Below, one piece after another: positions 8,601 through 17,036 of a stretch of 43,998 bases of DNA; the first letter of the stretch is position 1, and each line of letters opens with the position of its first letter. The DNA comes from Opitutia bacterium (GTDB lineage: Bacteria; Verrucomicrobiota; Verrucomicrobiia; Opitutales; UBA953): assembly GCA_947377865.1 (NCBI GenBank), contig CANCHK010000013.1:1-43998 (forward strand). Direction: 5' to 3'. Below the pieces are notes generated by a model, which was given only the letters and a program-made list of their open reading frames with translations, had not been told where the DNA came from and searched no databases. Made by a program: the position numbers and the translations under genes.

Positions 8601-10697
8601 ATGCGATTCCCCACGCTCACCCTCGCGGCCTTCAGCCTCCTGAACCTAGCCCAGGCCGAGGACGCCCGCCTTGGGGCGCTCAAGGACCTCAACGGATACT
8701 TCCCCTTCCCGGCCCCGAAGTCCGTCCAAGAATGGGAACCACGACGCGATTTCGTGCGTCGCCAGCTGGTAGTGTCGCAAGGCCTCTGGCCGATGCCGAC
8801 CAAGACGCCGCTGAACGCGGTGATTCACGGCAAGATCGACCAAGGAGATTACACGGTCGAGAAGGTCTACTTCGAGAGCGCACCAGGCTTCTTCGTGACG
8901 GGTAACCTTTACCGGCCCAAGAACGTCACGGGCAAGGTGCCGGCGGTGATCTTCCCACACGGACACTGGACCGACGCACGCTTCCTCATCCAACCCGATA
9001 AGTTTGTCCGTGAAGAGATTGCCACCGGACAGGAGCGCTTTGAACAAGGTGGCCACTCGCGCTTCCAGTCGATGTGCGTTCAGCTCGCCCGCATGGGCTG
9101 CATCGCTTGGCAGATCGATGCCCTCAGCGACTCCGACTCGAAGCAGTTCACACCTGAGGTCATCCATAAGTTCGCGAAGCAGCGTCCCGAGATGAACCGC
9201 ACCGAAGACTGGGGCCTCTACAGCCCGCAGGCCGAGGCCAACCTGCAGAGCGTGATGGGACTCCAGACCCTCAACTCGATCCGAAGCGTCGACTTCCTCC
9301 TCACCCTACCCGAAGTCGACCCCAAGCGCCTCGCGGTCACGGGATCCAGCGGCGGCGGTACGCAGACGATGCTCCTGGCAGCGACTGATCCGCGTCTGGC
9401 GCTCTCCTACCCCGTGGTGATGGTCAGCACGGCGATGCAAGGCGGGTGTTCCTGTGAGAACGCCACACTCCTGCGCGTAAACTCCGGTAACGTCGAGATT
9501 GCCGCCCTCTTCGCCCCTAAACCCCAAGGCATGAACACCGCCAACGACTGGACGAAGGAGATGGCGACCAAGGGCTTCCCTGACCTGCAGAAACTCTACG
9601 GGCTCTACGGCAAGAAGGACTTCGTGACGCTGCAGCGCGGCGAACACTTCCCGCATAACTACAACGCCGTCACACGCATGGGCTTCTACGAGGTGCTTAA
9701 CCGTCACTTCAAGCTGGGCCTTCAAGCTCCGATCATCGAACGCGACTACCAGCCCCTCCCCAAGGAAAAGCTGACCGTCTGGGACGACGCCCATCCAGCT
9801 CCGAAATCCGGCGACCCTGAATTCGAACGTGGCCTCCTCAAGTGGCTGAAGTCCGACGCGGAACAGCAATTGATCGCATCGGCAAAAACCGCCGAGGGGC
9901 GCGAGCACGTCCTCCGCCCGGCCATCGAGGCCATCATCGGCCGCCCCTACGCCCAGGCCGGCCAGATCACCTTCCCCGATGCGAGCACGCAGTGGCGCGA
10001 CTCACACTTCCGCACCCAAGGCAAACTGCTCAACACCACCTACGGTGAAGAAATCGCCATCGACTGGCTGCAGCCGATCAACCCGACCGGCGAAGTCGTG
10101 ATCTGGCTCGATGATTCTGGCAAAGGCGCCGCCCGCCTCGCCGACGGCAGCATCCGCCCCGAGTTACAGGAACTCATCGACCGCGGCGTCGGGGTGCTGA
10201 CCGCCGACCTCTTCCTCCAGGACGACAAGACCCTGAAGCAGACACGCGTCGTACCTGGCCGCCGCGAAGTCCCCTCCTACACCTTCGGATATAACCACGC
10301 CCTCTTCGCCCAACGCGTGCACGACGTGATGACGATCACGAGCTACCTGCTCACGCCTCGCGATAGCTCGCAGCCGGCCGTGAAGAAAGTCTCCCTCGCA
10401 GGTTTCGGAAAGATGGGGGCCGTTGCCGCCGCCGCCCGCGCCGCGACCGGCGGAGTCATCGCCAAGGCAGCTGTCGACACGGCCGCGTTCCGCTTCAGTC
10501 AATTGCTGGATTACCGTGACCCCATGTTCCTGCCCGGTGGCTCCAAGTATCTCGATGTCCCTGGCCTGCTCTGCGTCGCCTCGGCCCACCCCCTCTGGGT
10601 CGCCGGAGAGAAAGATACCACGCTCTTCCCGTCGGCGACGCCTCACGTCGACGGCACCGACGCCAAGATCGCGGCCGCCACCTGGCTCCTCAAATAA
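8601..10697 (+). CDS. secreted acetylxylan-esterase-like alpha/beta hydrolase, tandem domains
   Basis: A 698-residue exported protein. ATG at 8601 (MRFPTLTLAAFSLLNLAQA) gives a clean signal peptide; the frame runs 45 bases further upstream without signal character. The first hydrolase domain (about 80-400) has the VPAVIFPHGHW oxyanion strand, nucleophile elbow GSSGG with Ser250 and a candidate catalytic His in EHFPHNYN (near 365). A second hydrolase-like domain (about 450-698) repeats the architecture, but its elbow reads AGFGKMG, with Gly where the Ser should be, so it looks inactive. The protein resembles large planctomycete and verrucomicrobial acetylxylan-esterase-like hydrolases. It probably deacylates polysaccharide in the periplasm or outside the cell. 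CCCC lies directly before the ATG and there is no Shine-Dalgarno sequence. Confidence 0.85.
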   Translation: MRFPTLTLAAFSLLNLAQAEDARLGALKDLNGYFPFPAPKSVQEWEPRRDFVRRQLVVSQGLWPMPTKTPLNAVIHGKIDQGDYTVEKVYFESAPGFFVTGNLYRPKNVTGKVPAVIFPHGHWTDARFLIQPDKFVREEIATGQERFEQGGHSRFQSMCVQLARMGCIAWQIDALSDSDSKQFTPEVIHKFAKQRPEMNRTEDWGLYSPQAEANLQSVMGLQTLNSIRSVDFLLTLPEVDPKRLAVTGSSGGGTQTMLLAATDPRLALSYPVVMVSTAMQGGCSCENATLLRVNSGNVEIAALFAPKPQGMNTANDWTKEMATKGFPDLQKLYGLYGKKDFVTLQRGEHFPHNYNAVTRMGFYEVLNRHFKLGLQAPIIERDYQPLPKEKLTVWDDAHPAPKSGDPEFERGLLKWLKSDAEQQLIASAKTAEGREHVLRPAIEAIIGRPYAQAGQITFPDASTQWRDSHFRTQGKLLNTTYGEEIAIDWLQPINPTGEVVIWLDDSGKGAARLADGSIRPELQELIDRGVGVLTADLFLQDDKTLKQTRVVPGRREVPSYTFGYNHALFAQRVHDVMTITSYLLTPRDSSQPAVKKVSLAGFGKMGAVAAAARAATGGVIAKAAVDTAAFRFSQLLDYRDPMFLPGGSKYLDVPGLLCVASAHPLWVAGEKDTTLFPSATPHVDGTDAKIAAATWLLK

Positions 10698-10728
10698 ACC
10701 GTCTCGGCGCGACCGTCTAATCGGGGGC

Positions 10729-11499
10729 TTACTTGAGCACCTTGGCGGCGTAGCCCTGCATGAGCTTAGCCTGGGCTTCGTCCACCTTGCCGGTCCACTT
10801 CGGAGCCGGTGCCTTCACGCCGTAGATTTTTCCGAAGAACACCAATGCGTTGAGATAGGTGCCCACAAACTCGGGGTGCGAGTTGTCATCGCGATGCAGG
10901 CGGACCGGCTTGGCCGAGGCGTAATTGAGCTCCCAAGCATCGCCGCACGGGACGACGGTGGCCTTGTTCTCCTTGGCGACGAAGTCATACCACTTGCGAA
11001 GACGATCCTGCATCTCTTTCGGATTCGCGCCCACGGCACCGGCATCTTTCATCGCGGCCTTGTCGTTCCAAAAGTCGGCATGACGTGCCCACGTCTCATA
11101 GAAATAAATGCGCGCCTTGGGACTCTTGGCCCGGATACGCTTGCAGAGCTCGGCCGCGCTCTTGACGAAATGATCGCGAGCCGTGGCATCCTTCTCCGCC
11201 ACAGCCGGCTCCTGACTCTGTCCTTGCAGGACGACGACATCCCAGCCCCCTTCCTCAATGAGCGCCTGACTGGGGGCCTGGGTAAGCTGCTGGCGCAAGG
11301 TCTGGCCTCCGGGGGTAGCCGATTTCACTACCGGCTCCCTGCGGCCCGAGCTCTTTACGACCTCAAGGAAGACATCGGGGAGCTTATTGACGCCGGTATA
11401 ACTGTTGCCGATGAAAAGGATGCGTTGCGGGTCCTCGGCGAAAGCGGCTGTGGCCAGCATCAAGAAGGCGGCCAACCATGACATCGGGGCGAATCTCAT
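10729..11499 (-). CDS. secreted SGNH hydrolase (DUF4886-like)
   Basis: A 256-residue exported SGNH hydrolase. ATG at 11499 begins the signal peptide MRFAPMSWLAAFLMLATAAFA; in-frame sequence upstream of it overlaps the next gene region and is not protein-like. Block I is RILFIGNSYTG (Ser33), block III VVVLQGQSQEP (89-98) and block V DDNSHPE with Asp205 and His208, so the catalytic set is complete. The fold and motifs match the DUF4886-type SGNH group, whose substrates are mostly unknown. It follows the GH2-lyase fusion gene by 41 bases on the same strand and probably belongs to that operon. The first 17 coding bases and two upstream bases are identical to those of the gene starting at 16906. 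Confidence 0.87.
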   Translation of the reverse strand: MRFAPMSWLAAFLMLATAAFAEDPQRILFIGNSYTGVNKLPDVFLEVVKSSGRREPVVKSATPGGQTLRQQLTQAPSQALIEEGGWDVVVLQGQSQEPAVAEKDATARDHFVKSAAELCKRIRAKSPKARIYFYETWARHADFWNDKAAMKDAGAVGANPKEMQDRLRKWYDFVAKENKATVVPCGDAWELNYASAKPVRLHRDDNSHPEFVGTYLNALVFFGKIYGVKAPAPKWTGKVDEAQAKLMQGYAAKVLK

Positions 11500-11540
11500 G
11501 GTGGCCAGCATTCCGCGAATTCGGGGGATGACAATCCCTC

Positions 11541-14500
11541 TTACCAGAGCACCGGCTGGGTGACGCCGATATTGCGCTGCACCTCGGGGTCGGTCGGATC
11601 GGCGGGCAGCTTCTTCCAAAGGTCGAGATAGGTCGTCTCGCCGAACTGACGGCCGGCGAAGAGCAATCCGGGCTGGCGGGCCGGCCAGCCTTCCCAGGCT
11701 TGCACATCGGGCTTGAGCGTCCACTTGGACTTATCGGCGAGGAACGGATAGAGGAACGCCACGGCCTTATGGATGCCGCGACCGTCAGGCAGCGTGAACT
11801 CCCAAAGGTTGTCTTCCTTCGTCGAGAGCACCTGGCAAAGGAGGACCATGTTATCCAGCTGGAAGATCGAGTAGCCGTAGGGCTTGGTGCGGGCCAGTTC
11901 CAGCGGGAAACCGCCGTCGACGGCCATCTGCTTGCCGACGAACACTTCCTTGTACTGCTTGCGGCAGGCGGCGAGCTTCTCCTGGTCGCCGATGAAATCG
12001 GCGTACACGGAGAGCTGCAGATAGAAAGCCACGGCGTGATTATTCTTAGCCGCGGCCTCTTCCTTGCCATTCTTGCTGGTGACCATCCACTCGGCGAGTT
12101 CGCGGAACCATCCGCGCAGGTCATTCCCCATCGCAGCCGGGAAAGCCGACGAACGCTCCAAGGTCTTCACGGCGGCGGGCACTTCGATCAGGTGCAGGGC
12201 ATCGATGACGCCGATACCTCGGCCAGGCGAGACGCCAGGGACGGCCTGCGCGAAGTTAAGATTCGGATTCATGCGCAGCTTGGCATCCAGGAAGAATACG
12301 CGGAGCAACTCGGCCGCCTTGACGGCATACTTGTCGTCCCCGGTGACCTTATAAGCCGCCGCGAGCGCCGACACAGAATCACGCAGAGTCTTCACGACTA
12401 GGCGATGCTGACTGAAGTTCTCCGGGTTGGTCTCGCCATCGCGGCGAATATAAGGGAGGCCGTTCGGCTTGGTGGGGTCCGGCCACCAGTAGTCGCCATT
12501 CGAGTAGAAGTCGTTGATTCCGCCCTCGCTCAGCTTGGCCGGGAACGCGGTGAGGCTGACCGGCGCCTGCGACAAGGCCTTCTCGGCGGCCTTGAGGATG
12601 CGCTCACGATCGATCGAGGCGATGTCGACGACGACCTTGGGCGAGACCGGCGTGCCCACGACGATCGGGGCCGTGGCAGCGGCGGCCGGAGCCGCCTCGG
12701 CCTTGGCCTTGGTCTTCGTCTTGGACTTGGTGGCGGGCTTATCGGCCTTCGGCTTGGTGCCGTCGGACTTCGGAGCGGCTTCGGCCACGGACTTGTTCTC
12801 GACGTTCAGGAACTGGGTACGACGTCCCTCGGAGGAAGCGCTGAAGACGGCCTTGTGGCCGGCGACCTTGGCGCTGATCTGCGCGCGGCCATTGTACATC
12901 TGCACGACGCGGGAACCGGTCGAGGTGCCGAGATTGTCCAGCAGCTGCCCTTCCCCGACCATGCCGAAGCGGACGATGTTGGAGCAGTCTAGGCAAGGCA
13001 CGCCCTCGGCGTCAGCCATGCGCGCCTCGATGGTGACGACGCCATCCTTCTGGGCGAGCTCGGTCAGTGTCAGCTTGGCCGGCTTGCCCCAAGACTTAGA
13101 CTGGTAACCGACGGTAAGTTCGTCCACGAGCTCGCCAGAAGCGCCCTTGGCGACGGCACGCAGCTTATTGGGGCCATCCTTGAGCACGACATTCCAGCGG
13201 AGGCCGGCGGCAGGGAAATCCTGGCTGTCGCGTTTCTTGACGCCGAGGCTCTTGCCGTCGGCGAAGAGCTCGACTTCGGCGCAGTTGGAGTAGACGCGGA
13301 TCTCCTTGGCTTCACCGGGCTTGCCCCAGCGCACGGGCCACTCATGGCCGAGGATTCGCACCATCGGCTTCTCTGACCAGTAGCTCTGGAAGACGTAATA
13401 GCCCTCCTTCGGGGTGCCATCGCGCTCGACGACGCCCTTCTGATTCACGCGGGGCACGGGATTCTCCGGGCGCAGCGGAGTGGCGAAGTCCTTGAAGATC
13501 CACTGGGCACTGCCAGTTAGCCACGGCATCTTCTCCTGCTCCTTGAGATGCCAGTCGAAGAGGTTGACCATGTAGCTCTCGGACCAATCGCCATCCTTGG
13601 ACATGCGGACCTTGCCGCCGGTCTTCTTGTAAGCCTTGCCCTTCTCGGCCGTTCCTTCGCCCACGGCAACCTTTTCGATCATCTTCTCGGGCTCTTCGGA
13701 AAAACGACGGGCATGGCTATCGCCACCCCACTCGGCATGGAAGAAATGCTTGGTATCCTTCAAGGCCTTCTCGGCGGAGGCGGCGTACTCGGTATAACGA
13801 CCGGAATACCAGCCGGCCCAGATACTGGGAGAGTAGACGTCGACGACGTCCTTGCAGAAATCACAGCGACGAATTGTCGTCGGACGCGAGGCGTCCAGCT
13901 TGTGAGCCAAGGCATTCAGTTCAGTCATGAAAGCGCGAATACCGTCCTTGTCCTGCGTCTCGAAATCACCAGGCCAGTCGTTCTCATTACCGAGACCCCA
14001 CATGATGACGGACGGGTGGTTACCATGCTGCTCAATAAGGGACTTAAGCATGTCGCGGCACTGCTGCTTGTAACGGTCACCACCGATGCCACCACGGCAC
14101 CAGGGAATCTCTTCCCAGACGAGGAGGCCGAGCTCATCGCAAAGCTTCAGCACCAATGGAGCCTGCTGGTAATGACCTAGGCGCACGAAATTGGCGCCCA
14201 TGTCCTTGATAGCGACGAGCGTCTGGCGCACGACCTCGTCCGGCACAGCTGCGGCCACGCCGGCATGATCCTCATGGTAATGCGTGCCCTTCAGCAGCAG
14301 ACGTTCGCCGTTAAGCTTGAAAGGCCCATGCTCGACCCATTCGAAGCTACGGAAGCCAAAGGGCTCGGCGACAACCTGTTCACCATGCTTGGAACGGAGT
14401 GTCACCGTCGCACGATAGAGCTGCGGGGTTTTCGGGGACCAAAGAGATGGGTTTTCCAAGGCGATCTTCGCAGTCACGCCGCCGAGGGAAGCGGAGACCG

Positions 14501-15227
14501 CCGCATTCTCCGAACGATAGGCGACCTTGCCGGCCGGATCGGTCACCACAACCTCGCAGGTGATGTCGTCGGGCAGAGACTTCGGATTGGATAGACGGAC
14601 GTTGATGTCGACCTCTCCCTTGTTTCCTTTAACTGAGGCGGCAACGCCGACGCGGGCGACGGAGATCGCCGGCACGTAGACCAGGCTGACATGACGGTAG
14701 AGACCGCCGTAGCGATTGAAGTCGCTGAGGTCGGAAGGAATGCTCTCGGCATCCCGCGAATTGTCGCAAAGTACCGCAATGGGTACCTCGCCTTTGAACT
14801 CCGGACGGGCGGCGGCCTTGGCGGCCTCATCGGTGATATCCAGCGTCCACTCGTCGTAACCGCCGACATGGGCACCCACCTTGGCGGTGTAGACGAAGAC
14901 CTCGGCCTTCTGGCCGGCACCGTCAAACTTGAGGAGCGTGCGACCGTTCGGATAGGGATTGGCGATCTTGAGCTTGGTGCGATACCAACCCTGACCCTGA
15001 TAATAGCGGACATCAGGATCAACAGAATCACGACCATTGAAGCAATGCGGCAAGGCGACGGGGGACCAGCTGACGTTGTCGCTGGCGGCATCGCCGCGCC
15101 AGACCTCCCAGGTGCTCCCCAGGGTGCCTTGATAATATTCCCAGCCGCCGGAAAGACGCTGGACGGTCTCGACGGCGGACGACGAGAGGGCGAGCAGGAG
15201 AAGGAGCAGACGTGCGAACGTGTTCAT
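11541..15227 (-). CDS. GH2 glycoside hydrolase fused to alginate-lyase-like domain
   Basis: A 1228-residue exported enzyme with two catalytic modules. A signal peptide (1-19) leads into a GH2 sugar-binding sandwich (20-180), an immunoglobulin-like domain (185-295) and a TIM barrel (300-580). The barrel has acid/base Glu415 in WGLGNEND and nucleophile Glu499 in HAEWGG, so a beta-galactosidase or beta-glucuronidase activity is likely. Further beta domains run to about 810. A Lys/Ala/Pro-rich linker (812-860) joins an (alpha/alpha)-barrel of the PF05426 alginate-lyase type (about 870-1210). That module has the NNH motif (1062-1064), Arg1113 and Tyr1117/Tyr1119, matching the Asn/His/Arg/Tyr residues used by PL5-like and related lyases. 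ATG at 15227 was preferred to a TTG at 15242. One polypeptide may cleave both glycosidic and uronate linkages; the actual substrate is inferred only. Confidence 0.9.
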   Translation of the reverse strand: MNTFARLLLLLLALSSSAVETVQRLSGGWEYYQGTLGSTWEVWRGDAASDNVSWSPVALPHCFNGRDSVDPDVRYYQGQGWYRTKLKIANPYPNGRTLLKFDGAGQKAEVFVYTAKVGAHVGGYDEWTLDITDEAAKAAARPEFKGEVPIAVLCDNSRDAESIPSDLSDFNRYGGLYRHVSLVYVPAISVARVGVAASVKGNKGEVDINVRLSNPKSLPDDITCEVVVTDPAGKVAYRSENAAVSASLGGVTAKIALENPSLWSPKTPQLYRATVTLRSKHGEQVVAEPFGFRSFEWVEHGPFKLNGERLLLKGTHYHEDHAGVAAAVPDEVVRQTLVAIKDMGANFVRLGHYQQAPLVLKLCDELGLLVWEEIPWCRGGIGGDRYKQQCRDMLKSLIEQHGNHPSVIMWGLGNENDWPGDFETQDKDGIRAFMTELNALAHKLDASRPTTIRRCDFCKDVVDVYSPSIWAGWYSGRYTEYAASAEKALKDTKHFFHAEWGGDSHARRFSEEPEKMIEKVAVGEGTAEKGKAYKKTGGKVRMSKDGDWSESYMVNLFDWHLKEQEKMPWLTGSAQWIFKDFATPLRPENPVPRVNQKGVVERDGTPKEGYYVFQSYWSEKPMVRILGHEWPVRWGKPGEAKEIRVYSNCAEVELFADGKSLGVKKRDSQDFPAAGLRWNVVLKDGPNKLRAVAKGASGELVDELTVGYQSKSWGKPAKLTLTELAQKDGVVTIEARMADAEGVPCLDCSNIVRFGMVGEGQLLDNLGTSTGSRVVQMYNGRAQISAKVAGHKAVFSASSEGRRTQFLNVENKSVAEAAPKSDGTKPKADKPATKSKTKTKAKAEAAPAAAATAPIVVGTPVSPKVVVDIASIDRERILKAAEKALSQAPVSLTAFPAKLSEGGINDFYSNGDYWWPDPTKPNGLPYIRRDGETNPENFSQHRLVVKTLRDSVSALAAAYKVTGDDKYAVKAAELLRVFFLDAKLRMNPNLNFAQAVPGVSPGRGIGVIDALHLIEVPAAVKTLERSSAFPAAMGNDLRGWFRELAEWMVTSKNGKEEAAAKNNHAVAFYLQLSVYADFIGDQEKLAACRKQYKEVFVGKQMAVDGGFPLELARTKPYGYSIFQLDNMVLLCQVLSTKEDNLWEFTLPDGRGIHKAVAFLYPFLADKSKWTLKPDVQAWEGWPARQPGLLFAGRQFGETTYLDLWKKLPADPTDPEVQRNIGVTQPVLW

Positions 15228-15313
15228 GGCAAATCCCGTCAATTAGCCTGCATCCGCCAGGGAGTTTCAACTCAAGACCCCTTAATTATGCCTTAAGAAT
15301 CGGCGTATGTACC

Positions 15314-16906
15314 TTATTTTTCGGCAATCCCCCACACTTTCGCGAGCACCTTGAGCATGTCAGGGTCCTTGGCGCGAAGTTCCGCGCGATCGAAAGGCTC
15401 CATGTCGTTGCGATCGAAATACGACTCGGTGCTCTCCGCGAAATACTCCATCTGATTGGTCATCGCATAGGCCTTCGACGGCTTGTCCGCGAACTTCTCG
15501 CCGGTCCAGCGCTTCACGGCGTCATACGTCCCTGACGCTTTGGCCTTCTGATAAGCTCCAAGTATGTCGGGATTCTGATATCCGCCCGGGACGACTTTGT
15601 CGTGATAAGAATGCGCGAGTTCATGCAGGACGAAGACCGGCATGCGCCTCGTCTCTGGCTCGAACCGCTCTACGTTCGTGAACTCGACGGCCTTCGCCAA
15701 GGCGATCTCGCGGCCGGACTGCTTGATCCATTCCAAGCCGCCATGATACTCGGCGGTGGTGCGGACACCGGGATAGGGCAAGGTGAAGTTGAGCGACGTC
15801 TTCTTCAGCTCGGCGACGGCCTTGGCTGGCACGAGGCGGACGATTGTCTCAAGGTGCTTGTCGAGCAGAGCGACGGCCTTCTCAACGGCCGCAGAATCCT
15901 TGGTGACCAAGCGCTCATCGATGCGTAACGTCCAACCACGGACACCACGGACCTGACGATCACGTCCGGCCATCTGAACGGCGGCCTTACCCAAGGCATC
16001 ACCGACAAGGAAATAGGTCTCGGCGTTACCGAACTCGTGATGGCCATGGCCGGGATTCGGGGAATCCTCCGCCTTACGCACGAAGTTGCGGGTCGGCACG
16101 AAGACGACATTATCCTTGAATTCAGGGCGTTTCGCGACGGCGGCCTGGGCGTTGCGCAAGGCCGTCCACTCCTTCGGAGCATCCACCCAAGGGCCCGTCA
16201 GCTCGCCGACGATGACAGGAAGTTTCGGCACGCCGAACTCCTGGCGCACATCGTGGATTAGGTGCACAAGGTTCTGCTCATACTCCGGGACGGCGGTCTG
16301 CGGATTCACACCGTCATTCCAACCCTGATACCAGACGAAGCCCGCCAACTCGACAGGGGAGCCATCGTATGCCGGAAAATCCTTCTTCAGGTTCGCCAAA
16401 GCCTCACGGACTTCTGCGACCATCTTAAGATAATAAGGGCCCACCTCACCTCCGGCACTGGGTGGACGGAAATCGCGGAACAGGCTCTTACCTCCCCACG
16501 CCGTCTTGATGAGCAGAACCTGATCGCGATACGCCTCGCCGACCACATGACCGAACTGTAGCTCGGGACCGAAGTGATGCTTGCCGCCGTAGACGGCATA
16601 ACCGACGGAAAGACCGCCAGCGAGCAGCGGCTGCTTCTCCCGCTGATACCGGACCCAGACATCCGACCGCACGACCCACTTACCATCCTTGTCCTTCAGG
16701 TGGGCATAGCGCTCGGCGCTACCAGGACGGGCCATTACCTCGACCAAGGTGCCCTTCCCTTGGTTATAATCGCGACCGGTCAGATCGACGACCGATTGCC
16801 CCTCCATATTGGACTGCCCGGCCAGGATGAAGACCTTCAACTTACGGGTCGGCTCAGCGGCAACGCACCAGAGGGACCAGCAGAGCAAGATCGGGGCGAA
16901 TCTCAT
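15314..16906 (-). CDS. SGNH (SASA-type) esterase fused to gluzincin-like metallopeptidase domain
   Basis: A 530-residue exported protein. Signal peptide 1-17 is followed by a SASA-type carbohydrate esterase domain (about 22-310) with FILAGQSNMEGQ (Ser32), FVWYQGWND (190-198) and a candidate catalytic His in HGHHEFGNAETY (287-298). The second domain (about 325-525) contains VLHELAHSYHD, an HExxH zinc motif at 428-432, and about 55 residues later NQMEYFAE (484-491), which can supply the third zinc ligand as in gluzincin and anthrax-lethal-factor-like peptidases. Both active sites appear intact. It might be a bifunctional enzyme acting on glycoproteins or peptide-linked polysaccharide; this is inference. 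It lies upstream of the GH2-lyase gene on the same strand (86-base gap). Confidence 0.85.
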   Translation of the reverse strand: MRFAPILLCWSLWCVAAEPTRKLKVFILAGQSNMEGQSVVDLTGRDYNQGKGTLVEVMARPGSAERYAHLKDKDGKWVVRSDVWVRYQREKQPLLAGGLSVGYAVYGGKHHFGPELQFGHVVGEAYRDQVLLIKTAWGGKSLFRDFRPPSAGGEVGPYYLKMVAEVREALANLKKDFPAYDGSPVELAGFVWYQGWNDGVNPQTAVPEYEQNLVHLIHDVRQEFGVPKLPVIVGELTGPWVDAPKEWTALRNAQAAVAKRPEFKDNVVFVPTRNFVRKAEDSPNPGHGHHEFGNAETYFLVGDALGKAAVQMAGRDRQVRGVRGWTLRIDERLVTKDSAAVEKAVALLDKHLETIVRLVPAKAVAELKKTSLNFTLPYPGVRTTAEYHGGLEWIKQSGREIALAKAVEFTNVERFEPETRRMPVFVLHELAHSYHDKVVPGGYQNPDILGAYQKAKASGTYDAVKRWTGEKFADKPSKAYAMTNQMEYFAESTESYFDRNDMEPFDRAELRAKDPDMLKVLAKVWGIAEK

Positions 16907-16960
16907 GGCTTGTTTATCCTACGGCTGGCTCAACACCGCAAGCCCATCCCCCCACGACCT

Positions 16961-17032
16961 TCCTCGATTCAGCTTTCAATTCAGTCCTCGATTCAGTCCT
17001 CGATTCAGCCATCAATTCAGTCCTCCACCCCG
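16961..17032. repeat. 12-base tandem repeat before the 17037 gene
   Basis: Five adjacent 12-base units, then a decayed sixth. Units 1, 3 and 4 are identical (TCCTCGATTCAG at 16961, 16985 and 16997); units 2 and 5 are CTTTCAATTCAG and CCATCAATTCAG; the last begins TCCTCC and degenerates. The array ends four bases before the ATG at 17037. A 12-base period keeps reading frame and is close to one helical turn. It could come from slippage or serve as a leader or operator array. Confidence 0.85.
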
Positions 17033-17036
17033 CACC

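Noticed and set aside
11700-12401. 233-codon plus-strand open frame opposite the GH2-lyase gene
   Set aside because: It is a shadow of the lyase-domain coding sequence, rich in Arg, Gly and His without recognisable motifs.
16961-17032. possible CRISPR array
   Set aside because: The repeat units are 12 bases and directly adjacent, with no spacers and no cas genes nearby.
16809-17036. upstream extension of the sugar-isomerase gene to 16809
   Set aside because: The extension overlaps the divergent esterase-peptidase gene and encodes the 12-base repeat as low-complexity Phe/Ser/Gln sequence; the family-like sequence starts at 17037.
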